A stretch of DNA of 64,000 nt from Prochilodus magdalenae (Eukaryota; Chordata; Actinopteri; Characiformes; Prochilodontidae). The notes beneath the pieces are model-generated. The model was not told the origin of the DNA. It did no database searches and saw only the letters and a list, made by a program, of their open reading frames with translations. The stretch's first letter is position 1. Each line of letters starts with the position of its first letter. A program made the translations under genes and the position numbers. The stretch lies in assembly GCA_024036415.1 (NCBI GenBank), contig JAMWET010004974.1, positions 920,501 through 984,500 of the forward strand. The letters are read 5' to 3'. This document shows, in pieces, positions 27,201-38,875 of the stretch.

Positions 27201-28460
27201 GGTGAATCTGGGTTTGGGGAAAAAAGCCCAGTAAAAATCACTAAAAATCAGTCGTTCGCCAACTTGGTCATAAAGCTAGTAGCTATGAAGACTTGTGTTG
27301 GATGCACCCCCACTTATTGGCCTGTTGGCTAGAAAACTGGTACTGTATGTAAGTAGATATTTGGGTCTGTATTTCCTGTCCGACGTCTTCTACAGAATCT
27401 CAGATCGGTAACTTGCAGTCCTTGCAGCACACACCAAATCCAGTCTGAGAAATCCGACACTTAATTTCACTAGATCAGAACACGGGGCCGAATAAAGAAA
27501 CTTTGAGCTGTAAAACTGTCCAGACGTGTTTTTGTTTATACACTCTGTTTGCCTGGTTACCTTTTTTATTACCTTTCGTTGACTTTGCGATTTTGCGGAT
27601 TTTGCTTTCCACCTAAGAACATGATGGGTGGTCTCAGTTAATGATGATCCAGATATATTTAACTTTAAGGATTTTTTTAGCCAGTTGAGAAATGCTAAGG
27701 GGCAGCTCCGTGCTCAGGGTTGGTTTTAATGTAATAGAAGTCTATTCATCCCCATGGTCTGTGGTCTCTCTGGTTAGGAGCACTGTGCCAGGCCCAGACT
27801 CAGACAGTGCGCTGCAGCACCCTGAACCCAGACGCGTGCGCCTCTGCATGGGAGCGTTCGCCGGATATTTGGAGTCTAAATGGTTTGGGTGGTGGAAGCA
27901 CAGCTGTCACCTCTTGTCCAGGTGCTTGCACTGACATATATCAGAAGTTTTTTGAATGCCTGAGTCAATTAGTCTCTCACGTGGAGAAGGGCGGATAAAT
28001 GAGTGGGGTGTTTTGTTTGAATATGTAGTCTCAGTATGGTTTTTCCATGGGGAGAGAGAGGTTTTACAGCATGTGGTCTCATCTTTCTGTGGAGTAAGTG
28101 CTTGCTCCATCAAAGCAATATTTTGTACACATCTTCAGCTTGGAGCTTGACCTACCACATTTACTGAATCCACATTATCTGAATATTCATTCCTTATTAT
28201 GCTTGCTGTGACTGTCTCATACATGGAGGAGGGTAGATCACCCAACTAGATCAAGCTATGATTTGGCTTTTGCCTCTTTTGGCTTTTGGTTATAGATTCT
28301 TCTAGTATCTTTTGGGTGCTTTTGTTTGGCTCCTGCTGTGAGTAAAAGTTTAGTTAAATAATGGAAAATTACATTAAAGTGGAAGTAGTATTAAAATTTA
28401 CAAGAAACATTTGGATAGTTCCCTACAAGACTATAGTGAAAGCTCTCGGTACATCCAGCG

Positions 28461-28504
28461 CCAATTAATACAGTTGATGTATTAATATTAATACATTAAT
28501 ACAA

Positions 28505-28560
<56 letters not shown>

Positions 28561-28582
28561 CAAAAATACCAATTAATACAGT
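28461..28582. repeat. (AT)n tract flanked by 14-bp direct repeats
   Basis: A run of about 25 AT units (28509-28559) is bracketed by two identical copies of CCAATTAATACAGT, at 28461-28474 and 28569-28582. Just inside the left copy is an 18-bp perfect palindrome, TGTATTAATATTAATACA (28478-28495). The flanking repeats look like a target-site or slippage duplication. Confidence 0.85.
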
Positions 28583-31500
28583 GCATATTTTTGGTCCACA
28601 ATAAAACACTGAAGTTCAAAAATGAGAAATGTGAGAAACACCAAAGCCATCCAGTTGAGATCTGCTCAAGGAATAAGAAACTGCTCACTTTTAAACTTAA
28701 GGGCACTAAACAGGTTCTTTTGAGTGATACTACAGAAGAATAAATTTTATTTTGTAAATAGTAAAAATGTGAGTTTGGAGTTTGGAGAACCCTTTCAAAG
28801 GCAAAACAACTTTTTTAATTAATAAGAGTATTTTAGAAAGTGTTGTCTTTCAGCACTTCTCAGAAACGTACAAAAACATCAGCAAATAAAACGTAACTTT
28901 TATTTCCCATGTTATTTTTCTTATTTTCACTTTCTATATTTAACATAATGTAAACATATTCTTTATAACATGCTCATATTAGGCAGGACCAACCATATCA
29001 GTTAAAAGACAAATACTATTTCTGTATTGTTTGACTGAAGTGTAGTAACTTTTGCCCACCTTGAAAATTGGTTCAGTTCTGATTACGTCATTAAGCATTG
29101 GGGGGAGAATTATAGTCTTAACCAGTAATACCAGTAAACCAGTAATCAGGTTTGTGTCAAACCCTCCTCCCACCCCCATCTGTCATCTATGGGCCCATGC
29201 TCAGTTAGCTCAGAGATACGTTATGGTATATTGTTCACTCTGAAATATGTCAAAGGTATATATGTTAAGGAGATGTTGTTCTTTTCAAATGATGTGGACA
29301 TGTCCTATAATAAACTGCTCAGCACTCATCTGTAACAGCAGCGTCTGTATCACATAGCTATCTCACTGCTGGACCGTGCTTCAGAGGTCAAAGGAACTCC
29401 TGTTATGATATGTATCAGCACAGTGATGGTGGAGAGTGCCTTATTGTGTGCCACACCTGTGAAGAAAACCACTTTAGGACACAGTCAGTGTTAATTTTTA
29501 AGGGGGTTGATAATGTGATACTTATCTAACATCGGTTTATGATAGGCTGTCAGTGGCCATGCGCTCCTAAGTGAAGGTTTTGGGGAGTTTTTGCTGGATT
29601 ATGAGGAGCAGTGGGATCAGCAGTCCCTGTATGTAAGGAAAAGGAACATGTAGTTGGCGTATACATGATAGGTATTGTGGCAGATGAAGAGAGAAGAGAC
29701 CCAGGCCTGTGTATTGGTAAGGACCTGGTGATACAATGTGTATGATGAGGGGTAGCGATTCAGTATAGAGCGAGACCGTAAGTAATACACTTTACTGAGT
29801 CTGATTTTCAGGAAACCTACACTGTAAAGAAGCACCCCACCACATGCGTAGGTATGGGAATGTTAGAGGTGCAGTCTTGCGCTATGTTGGAAAAGTTATA
29901 GCGGATTGTAATAGCGGAATATGCAGTTGATTACAGCACTGCTGTCTGGAAGGTTGAGGGTTTAAACACAACACATGACAAAACCTACTTTCTGCTGTAA
30001 ATATTTGCATATAAACCAAAAAAAATCAATACTGGGTTACTCATAACCAATATGGTTCCACAAAACCTAATATTGCGATACTTAATATATACTCTTATTG
30101 GAAGCCTTTATTCTGCTCGGGTTAGCTTAGTTTCAGGCTGCTGATGAACGTGCACGGATGAGTGTGCTGTACACTGTGTGCCAGACAGAGGGTCCAGCAG
30201 GTGTCTTTGTCTTGTCAGCTGCTGTGTCGGTGTGTTAGTCTTATAGGGTAGGTCCTGTACTTCAGTGCTGTTCTCCTATCTCATCGAAGTGAAAATGGGA
30301 AACGCTTGTTTTATTTATCCGCTGGCCAGCTCTCAGGGACTCTCAGTTTCGCAAAACATTGATAATGTCTCCTTCCAAACAACGTCATTAAACCGCAAAG
30401 AACAAGCAAAACATTTAGTCTCTGCAAACGCTCTCGGAATTCCCGTTCCTCTGATAACGAGGCCGCTTTGATATTCTCCCCCCTAATTGTTTATGACGGT
30501 GTTTTGGTGCCTTTTTGTTATGATGTTAACCAAGACATTCAATAGCATCATTCCTCCGCAGCTGCTTTTATAGCCGCTGAAACGACTAGAAGACTAATTC
30601 AGTAGCTTCCCCAACAGGGGTGCGGATGACATGCTGCCAGACCGCGACATGTAAAACACAGGTTAATTAGGTTTATGCTGAAAATGTAATGGATGTTTTG
30701 AGTGGTCAGGGTCGGTTTTAGAGTGATTTTGTTTTCCAGGGGAATGGGCTTTCACAGTTAAATAATCTGTCTGGTAGGTGAGTTCTAAAAACATGAAAAG
30801 TCTTTGTTTTCAGCCCTTTTCAAAGGAAATGGTGTAATTGATACTTACAAGGACGCTGTGACTGGAATACTCCCCTGTCTTCCTGTTACCTTTTCCAGTG
30901 TAATCAAATAATGGATTTCATTTCAAAACTCCGCAGTAGCAGCGCAGAGGAAATTATGTTGAGCGTGCTTGTTTATTTGACTTCTGCCATTCTGCTGCAT
31001 GAAAGCGACTCCTTTTTCTCCTCAACTGTAATGTGACATGAACCAGCCCGCCGAGGCTAGTGTCACTTGAAAATGAGTAGTAATTAAAATTGAGCCCTCT
31101 AATTAGAGCCCAGCATTCCCCAAGCTTCAGACACATTTCTACACTGGCATTGATTTCACAGCCTTGATGTTCTGGAGAGACATCTTCAGACCTTCTAGCT
31201 TACCACAATGAGTTTGCATGGATTTAGTAAGCTCTTTAGTCGAGACGTGTTTCAAGCACAAATTCATTAGCTGTACTGCTGGTTCCCTTAGCTGCATTTC
31301 TAGTCTGGGCTGTGTGACGAATCTCAGGGTCATATCAGTCCTGGCAGGTATTTGTTTTTTTTAAACCGACTTTGGGCAGATATTTGAGTTTTGACGTATA
31401 TTTCAAACATATGTTTGATGTATTTATTGTACTTCAGAGGAGCAGAATGTTTAAGTGATGCTGGGTTTCCAAGCTGCAAAATCTACATTTTCTACATTTG

Positions 31501-33384
31501 TAGCGTTATAAAAAAATAACATTGCTTCCTAATGCTAATCTAGTTGTGGATTTAATTCCAATTTCTACATTGCATAAATGGTATCGCCATCATCAGATTT
31601 GTACATCATCAGCCCCTAATATATCCTATATATAGTCCTATGATAATCTAATTGTCTAGATAGTCATTTAGTTATTTGTAATGTTCCAGTCAACTTGAAT
31701 CAGAAATCACACCTTCTATCCTTCCATAGTGTGGGGTATTTCTGAGTAATGTGGTAGCCTCTGAGCTGGGGAGGTGAAACATATTCAATTTTTTGACTGG
31801 TACACAGTGAGGTAATCAAATATCAGGAAAAGTCTGCATTTCCAACAGGAAAGCAATGCCTTCGTCTTTGAAATCATCTCATATGATATGACAAGGTACT
31901 AGCGATCAAAGTATATTGATTCAGAAAATTTTATATCATGACTGTAGGGACTAAATAGTGACCAAAGTCAGTATTATTATGCTGTTGATTAAAGTGTGCT
32001 GAAAGTGTTTGTACTGATACACAAACTGAAATCATTTCCCACCGTAATTGGCCATAATCCCAATTTAAATTTGAAACAGGAATCATTACTGTTGGGAATT
32101 TTGGAATGAAACCCGGTCTCATCACCGCAAAAAAAAAAAACACAAACTAACTAAAATTAGGTTTTAAGTTGATTTTAAAAGGTTTGTTTGTCGTCATATA
32201 CGTATCCGACATTTATTTCCCCACTACAATGAGTGCTAGTTAAAAGGAACCAAGTGCTTGCTTTGCGTAGGCCAGAGGGTGACTTGACCATTTCAGTCAT
32301 CAGTGTTTGTCCTTCTGCTTCTGTCTACTCTCAACTTTGGAATGGTTCCTATTGCGAAAGCTAAAACCACAATATCAAATTGGAGAAAAACACTCCGGGT
32401 CTTATGAATGCCTGGGTAGTGTGATAGCTGAGGCATCCCAGAAATGGTAAAACAGTCCTTCGCTGCTCGAGTAAACTGTCAACAGTGCCGGCTTCTGAGC
32501 TGCTGGAAATAGACCACAGAGATCGCACTGTTCGCTAAGTCTGAGAGCTATCCCAAAGACATAACCCAGCCAACATCATTCAGCTCAGGAGACTGCTTTC
32601 ATCTGAGTGTAAAATTAGAGCAATTACTAACATTAATCTGTTATTTTGCCGAATCTGTTTGATGAGCAGAAGACTTCAAATGGCATGGAAAATAACGCTG
32701 GCTTTAAGCGAGCAGTGGAGGAAGAATGGGGATCGAGTTGTTCCATTTATTTATAATTCTGGTCAAATTCAGTCGAATCCTCCCGTAACCCGGAGTTTGG
32801 GTGAAGCCATTGATTACAGGAGGTGTAATAAATCAGGTTCATTTGCTAAACATGTTGTGTAGCTTTTCTCTATAGTCAGATGATGTGCCATGATAGGAAA
32901 AATGTTGATGTTGTAACAAAACCTGCTGCGCCTGAAACAGAAACTTTATACCAGAAGGGAAGAATGTATGCTCCATGTCCAATTTGTTCAATATTTTCTT
33001 TCTATTTTATTTAATATCATCAATTTCATATATATCATTTTTTTACTGAAATCTATTTGATATCTATGTGGTTTTATGCAGCAAAAACAGCCATCATTCT
33101 TTTTTACATGACCGTTTTCCAGCCTCTAATTTTTTAGAAATAAACAGGCTGGTTTTGTTACAGCACGCATGTAATTGATCTCTGTTCTCATTGGCTGGTC
33201 CGTTTTGTGCCTCATTCAAAAAGCAGCCCGGGCTGAAACATACCTTATAACTTTAGTGTTGTTCAGGTTTTTTAGCTGAATATATGTACATGTGTTGTAA
33301 CATCACAAAACAACTAATTCAAAAAGGAGCTTTCCACATATGGTCTGTATGAACTGTGAACCGGACATTGTTGCAACTTTGTGG

Positions 33385-33391
33385 TGTGAGT

Positions 33392-33454
<63 letters not shown>

Positions 33455-33555
33455 TGTGGGTGAGTGGGTGAGTGAGTGAGTGTGTGTGTGTAAAAAAAGT
33501 GTGAGTGAGTGTGTGTGTGGGTGTGTGCATGCGTGTGTGTGTGTGTGTGTGTGCA

Positions 33556-33601
<46 letters not shown>

Positions 33602-33602
33602 T
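33385..33602. repeat. Long (TG)n tract with TGAG and TGCATGCG interruptions
   Basis: About 210 bases of TG repeats are broken by TGAGTGAG, a short A-run and two GTGCATGCGTG words. Alternating purine-pyrimidine sequence of this length can adopt Z-form DNA. Open frames across it on either strand are repeat artefacts (Thr-His or Cys-Val). Confidence 0.95.
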
Positions 33603-35230
33603 CCTCTGCTGGTCATTAGTGGCATAGATGTGAGGTGCAGTGATAAGGGGGTGTACCTGGGTGTAATTGGGACACTTGGGTATATAAGGCTCCCTGGGGA
33701 GATTCTGGGTCATAGCTTTTGGGGTGCAGCGCGGATCATAATAATGCCTGGAGGGATTGAGTATCTGACAGTATACCTTCTTAGAGAGGTTACGTGTGGG
33801 TGTGTGTTTTGTCTTTGTTTCAGAACATTGGGGCAAGAGTTGTGATCCCTAGAGGAATTGTATTTGCCCTAGACATTGGACATGAAGCTATTTTAATAAA
33901 GCTTATTTTATCTGTATCAATTTGCATGTTCCTTTCTCTGTTATTTGTTGAGATCTTTACAGGCTGGCCATAACATTCTTGTTTACATTCGAGCAATCAC
34001 CTTCATCTGGACGCTCACGATATACAGATGCTATTAGGCCCTTAGTGCTGAATACTTGGAGCTGAAGGACCAACATGCCATGGTGGTTTTTGGAAATACT
34101 AATTACCTAAGCAAATAGCGCCTGATTCCGAGACACGTGGCTCTTTGGGCTCGGTTACCTTTGGAGAGTGGAGAGTGGCGAGTGAAGGATGAGTGGTATA
34201 CTTAAAGCCATTTTTGTCTACTAAAACTATTTCCCTGTTAAATGCCGGGACAGATATGGCAGCCAGTCTGTCAACATTGGTACGATGCCAGGCCAGAAAG
34301 AACTAAATGAAGCCTCCGAGCTCGTTTCATTCAATGCTCCCCCTGTGAGTGCGTGTGTGGGGCCTATTTGTGCTCCAAGCTCCACACACAGATCTACATC
34401 TGCAATCAAACAGATTTTATGACCAACAAATGTTTACAGTCCTCTAAGAATTACTCTCATGTATTTCTAGATTTGGCCGTTGCCAAGACATATCAAGTGT
34501 TTACATTTCAATTAATAACATGCATCTTAGATTTTTTGGGGAATAATTGTAGTCTGTTCCAGGAATATAAGTGATATTATACTAGTCAAACAGAAAGTGA
34601 TATGTGATGGCTCTTCAGTAGCTTTGTTGCTTGTTGAGGGAATAAATATTTCTTCCTCAGAGGCTGATATCAGACATTGCGGTCTGTGTTTTTGGCACAG
34701 GGAGTTCCCATTCTTAACTGAATTTCGTTGTGACTTCTTTGGTTTGCTGTTTGTTTTACTTTGTGCACTTAATGGAGTTGAGAACCAGAGAATGGGTGGC
34801 ATACAGAGTAGTGAATGGGTTTTTCAGTAATTTTGTGGTTGAGTATTCGACAAGTACTATACTCTACAAATGAAAAAAGAAACAGTGAGACTCGTATATT
34901 TTATATTGGTCGTCATTTTAAGCATCAGTGTTGGTCTTTGCCTTGCTGGGACCATAAACAAAACTTGACTTGCCCCTTCAACCCCTCCAACTAACTATAA
35001 GCTGATTCTCTCATATTCTGTTTTGAACACAACTTGGGTCATGAATTGATGACGTTTACACATAGAAAGCTGTCTGCGTTGTTTGGGGAGCAGAGTTCAT
35101 TTAATTACTGTAGTTTGTAGCCTCTTCAGATCTGCTCAGTAGTAGTGGATGGCTGTGAACTGCAGCAGAAGCAAGCTGGTCAGCAGCAAGCCAAAAGTCA
35201 CTTATTTCTGATCTGTTTCATCAAATATAC

Positions 35231-35573
35231 ATAGTTGCACCCAAAAGGAAGTGTCAGATTGCGGTGCTATTGGGAAGGAAGATAAAGGTTACCAGGAATA
35301 ACAAATGATGGGCAATATTTATTGAGCTGCACATACAGAAGCAGCCAACGCAACATGCCAGACATCTCTTCATGGAGTTGTAGAGATATTCCATCCCATG
35401 CAGCTTGAATATTCTTGCACAGTTACTGCAGATTTTGTCGGAGGGATGGCGACATTGATGTGGTGCTAAGGCCAGAATAAACCTGAATTATTCTCATGTC
35501 CCATGATGTCCAACCCACCCACCAGGTTTCGTTCAAGTTGGTTAATTTCTTCTGGGTGTAACTATTTGTGCAA
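35231..35573 (-). mobile_element. Short non-autonomous Tc1-like element, family A copy 3
   Basis: The left terminal repeat AGTTGCACCCAAAAGGAAGT and right terminal repeat ATTTCTTCTGGGTGTAACT (about 35548-35566) are inverted copies of each other. The 340-bp body keeps parts of the transposase C-terminal region seen in copies 1 and 4 and has lost everything else. This is a MITE-like deletion derivative. A homopolymer-rich T stretch follows at 35577-35608. Confidence 0.75.
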
Positions 35574-37561
35574 CTTTTTATTTTTATTTATTTATTTTTT
35601 TTTTTTAATTTTGATTATAAGTGTATTTAGCAGCTGAGCTAGCTATGTTTGGCACAGTTTGGGTGGAAGAAGAGTGTCTTGGCTACCTTTTATATGAGCA
35701 AAGTCGTCTGTTTCACTTACAGAGTTGGTTGTTATGTGGTGGTTGGAGAAGACTGCACTCCCTAATGCTAAAAAAACAGAATCCTTTGTTTTTTGCTTTG
35801 CATCAGTGGAGTACGGGCATGTGGCGGCGGTATGACTACTTCCCATTATAAATTCAGACTTCATGGTCAGTATGGAATGACCAGATGAGTATTCAGAATT
35901 ATGTCGTTTCTCAACTGCAAATAACCAGACTTTTCTTTTTTCCATTTGCATTTGTATTTTTGTCATAAATCACATGTCGGATCATTACCTGTCCTAATGA
36001 GGTCCTACAAAATCCTTCTGGATTAGAACAGATTTAAATGCGTGGTTTAACTTAACCCATGACCCCCTTTTCCTGTCGTAAGGCTAGGGTTAAAAATATC
36101 AGTAGGATGACGCTGCAGTCCGTTCCGTAACCTCCCTTAATTCCAAAGAGTCCATTTCATTCACTGATTTACATTTGGATAGCTATCATTTTCAGTCGAA
36201 GGTGACAGTGATAGATGAGGTGTTTCTGCTCTTTTTGGCAACGGAACGAAACGGCTGCTTCGCCTTGATGGAGCATTCTTCATTCACTCTCTGTGTCTGC
36301 CTTTTCTTGAGCTTGTAAAGATTGTTTCCATATGATTGCAACATCCCTGTGTCCTTCTTATAGCCATAACCCAATAAAGAAGATGAATAAGGGCATTATA
36401 TTCAGTAAAGTCTATGCAGTAGACCTTGACACATATTAACGACTTAATTGGCAAACCTCACCCACATGAGGCGGGCTTGTGCTCAGATCAGATGTTTGTA
36501 TAGCATCTTGTTCCTCTATCGCTGCCACAGATTCATGGAAGTTATTCAGATATTTTACAAGATGGTCTTGAAGCCAAAGAAAACTTCAGAGCCTGTAATT
36601 CTTAATAACAAAAACATGGTGCAATACGATATTAATTATGTCTTATTCGCAGATCACTGAAGCAAAGCGAGGAATTGGGCTGAAAATCTCGCTTCTAAAC
36701 TATCAATTTATACCACATTTGTAAGTAATATGGGAAACATTTTAATTGTCATTGTGAATGTCTTGGATGGCACATGGATGGCACATGGGATCTCTGGTTG
36801 CGTGAAACCCCGTACTGTCTCGCTCCGCAACCACATATTTGCCACATTTTTGTCACAGAAACTTTGAATTAAACAAAGAGTGCAGACTTGTTTGGTTCAT
36901 GACATAAAATTGAACATAAAAGTAATTTATTGCATAACTGACTATGTAATTGTATGTAATTACACACTCACAGTGTATGTGTTATATGTAATTATGTAAT
37001 TACATTTGAAAAGTATAGCAATAACTCTTGACCTCTACCATTTAAAAAAACTTAACATGTCTTCAAAATCAGAAAAAAACAGCTATTATATAAATGCTAA
37101 TACAGTTTTGATTATCTTTACCATGGTAAACAACAATGTCTGTGAGCTCCCATGGCAGGCACCTTGGTGGCACTGGCTAGCTGGATGACTGACACTTATT
37201 TTTTTTAAGCAACACTCCTCTTTCCTTGTTTATTCCGAAAGCAAGGACGGCCTTACCGTCATATTTGAGCGCTGAGAAAGCAAAACAAACTGTAGCTCTA
37301 CCAAAATTGGCCAAAGTTTATGAAGACCCCATGTGACTATGAAAGTGCTGGTCTCAAAATATGCGGTTTCTTATCGGTTCTCAAGGTTTTTAAACAGCAG
37401 ATGCTATGACTCATTCGCTCGGCAAGCTCTGACTGGCAGAAAGTAGAACAAACATCTTAAGCGTGATCTTGTTGACTGCTGACTGGTGTTAAAACATTTT
37501 CAGAAGCTGAAGAGTTCTTGTTTTTCTCTCGCTCTTTCTCTCTCTCCCTCCTTCCCTTCAG

Positions 37562-37648
37562 CTCCACCAGGCAGCTGAGGTAGCTCTCCTCCGAGGAGCC
37601 AGGGTCATTTCACCAGAGGATATCATCTTCCTCATGAGGAAAGACAAG
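37562..37648 (+). CDS. SUPT3H: SUPT3H exon, middle of first histone fold (p29-p57)
   Basis: The 87-bp exon encodes [20 protein letters not shown] followed by IIFLMRKDK. It completes the long central helix of the N-terminal histone fold, the loop (RGARVI) and the beginning of the last helix, which in SPT3 begins at SPED. These residues correspond one for one to vertebrate SPT3, with conservative changes. The acceptor is CCCTTCAG and the donor AAG|GTAAAA, a slightly weaker donor lacking G at +5. Both ends are phase 0, so skipping would keep frame but would remove the core of the fold. Confidence 0.97.
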
Positions 37649-38257
37649 GTAAAAGAGCACGGACCTCACAGAGTGTATTACCAACCAGATATACCTGATA
37701 GCTGCTGCTAATTTATGGCCCCTCAGCTATTGATAGTCGATTGTTCCAGTGAGGGTGAGGTATGATGTCACTAGAATCACCAGCGCTCTTAAAATTTGGC
37801 ACTTCTCTCAAAAGCATCCAGGCTGGCTCTGTAACATTTGGGGCCACGTTTTCTTTTAGGAGTGAATTATTCGGGGGGAAATATCTGATATTGCTTTTTT
37901 GTCTGACTGTGATTTCAGTTGTGGTTATTTTCTATGAATTAAGGTTTGAGCCTGTTTTTTGGTGCCCCAAGAAGGCCAGCATATCCAAGGCTTTTCCCCT
38001 GAATCTAGTACACTAGACTGCTAATTAGTCATGGTTGTGATGTCACTACACATGGAGAAATGGTTGGATCCTTTTGAGCTAGTATATCAATAGGCGTATA
38101 TCAGCCTTACTTTTTACTCAGTTTAGACATCTCAAAGGTGTGAGGTGTGGCATTCTTCTCAAGGTAATCGAGACACCTTTCAGTTATCCTGTCACCTTTC
38201 CAATAAGCAGTCACATTCTGTCATTCAAATGAATATGTCAGAATTAACTGCACTTGA

Positions 38258-38382
38258 CCGGGAGCCTGTCCAGGATGTTTCCCGCCTTCCATACATCGAC
38301 CACTAGGATAGATTCCAGCACCCCACCAACCACCAGAAGGATATGCAGCTTAGAAGATGAATGAATGAAAGGATAAATGAAT
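38258..38382 (+). repeat. Degraded LINE/SINE 3' tail-like sequence
   Basis: The order of words GGGAGCCTGTCCAGGATGTT, CCCGCCTTCC, GGATAGATTCCAGCACCCC, AGAAGGATATGCAGCTTAGA and GATGAATGAATGAAAGG follows a very common fish retroposon 3' end, which usually closes in ATGAATGA repeats. The copy is diverged and no upstream body is recognisable. Family placement (L2-like LINE or a SINE sharing its tail) is from memory. Confidence 0.6.
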
Positions 38383-38548
38383 GGTTTAAATTTAAAATTT
38401 AAAGTGGTCCTTACTGTAGATGTGAGATATGTGGTTCCTATGACCACCACTGTAAGTGATTCTCTCTTAGTAAGTTTCTCAGCAGTTGAGCATTTCATAC
38501 CAAGCCACTCTAAATTACTTTGTGAAGCTTTTAGTTATGTTGAAAAAG

Positions 38549-38550
<2 letters not shown>

Positions 38551-38615
<65 letters not shown>

Positions 38616-38648
38616 ATATATTTATTTATTTTTATTTATTTATTTTTT
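38551..38648. repeat. (AT)n followed by TTTA-rich tract
   Basis: About 36 AT units are followed by ATTT repeats and a T-run. The tract ends about 130 bases before a SUPT3H exon. Confidence 0.95.
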
Positions 38649-38781
38649 TTAACCTAAGTCCTTGCAAAGTCACCAGAGGAAATACACTCACTTAACAAAA
38701 ACGTTTTAAAAGCTAGCTCTCCCCAAACTTTTGATCAACAGTGTATAGTCTTTACCTTTTTTTCCCTTATGCTTCTTTTAG

Positions 38782-38875
38782 AAGAAATTGCGAAGACTCC
38801 TCAAGTACATGCAGTTTCGAGACTACAAGTCCAAGTTAATGAAAACAATAGACGATGAAGATCCACTGGACTCAG
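38782..38875 (+). CDS. SUPT3H: SUPT3H exon, end of first histone fold (p58-p88 plus split codon)
   Basis: The 94-bp exon encodes KKLRRLLKYMQFRDYKSKLM and then KTIDDEDPLDS. It finishes the last helix of the N-terminal histone fold (KKLRRLLKYM) and the conserved FRDYKSK segment, followed by the acidic DDEDPLD linker. The acceptor is CTTTTAG and the donor TCAG|GTAGA. One base (G) of a split codon is left, which the next exon completes to Asp (phase 1). The FRDYKSK segment is a hallmark of metazoan SPT3. Confidence 0.97.

Larger units (their letters stand above)
16795..37561 (+). other. SUPT3H: SUPT3H intron, 20.8 kb
   Basis: The donor is GTAAGT and the acceptor CTTCCCTTCAG, preceded by a strong pyrimidine tract (TCTCTCGCTCTTTCTCTCTCTC). 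No further exon or RNA gene was recognised. Contents are two family A Tc1-like copies (20155-21212, 35231-35573), a TG/AT tract (20521-20591), a T-rich ATTT tract (23053-23084), AT tracts (24274-24296, 28509-28559) and a long TG tract (33385-33602). Stretches such as 22000-22510, 30290-30640 and 31000-31340 lack obvious repeats and could hold regulatory sequence, but only cross-species alignment could show that. In mammals the neighbouring RUNX2 gene has regulatory elements in this region. Confidence 0.85.
37649..38781 (+). other. SUPT3H: SUPT3H intron, 1.1 kb
   Basis: It holds a degraded fragment resembling a teleost LINE/SINE tail (38258-38382) and an AT/ATTT tract (38551-38648). No exon or RNA gene was recognised. 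The acceptor is GCTTCTTTTAG. Confidence 0.85.

Noticed and set aside
33303..33845. Long open frames of Thr-His (177 codons, - strand) and Cys-Val (+ strand)
   Set aside because: They are translations of the TG microsatellite and have no gene context.
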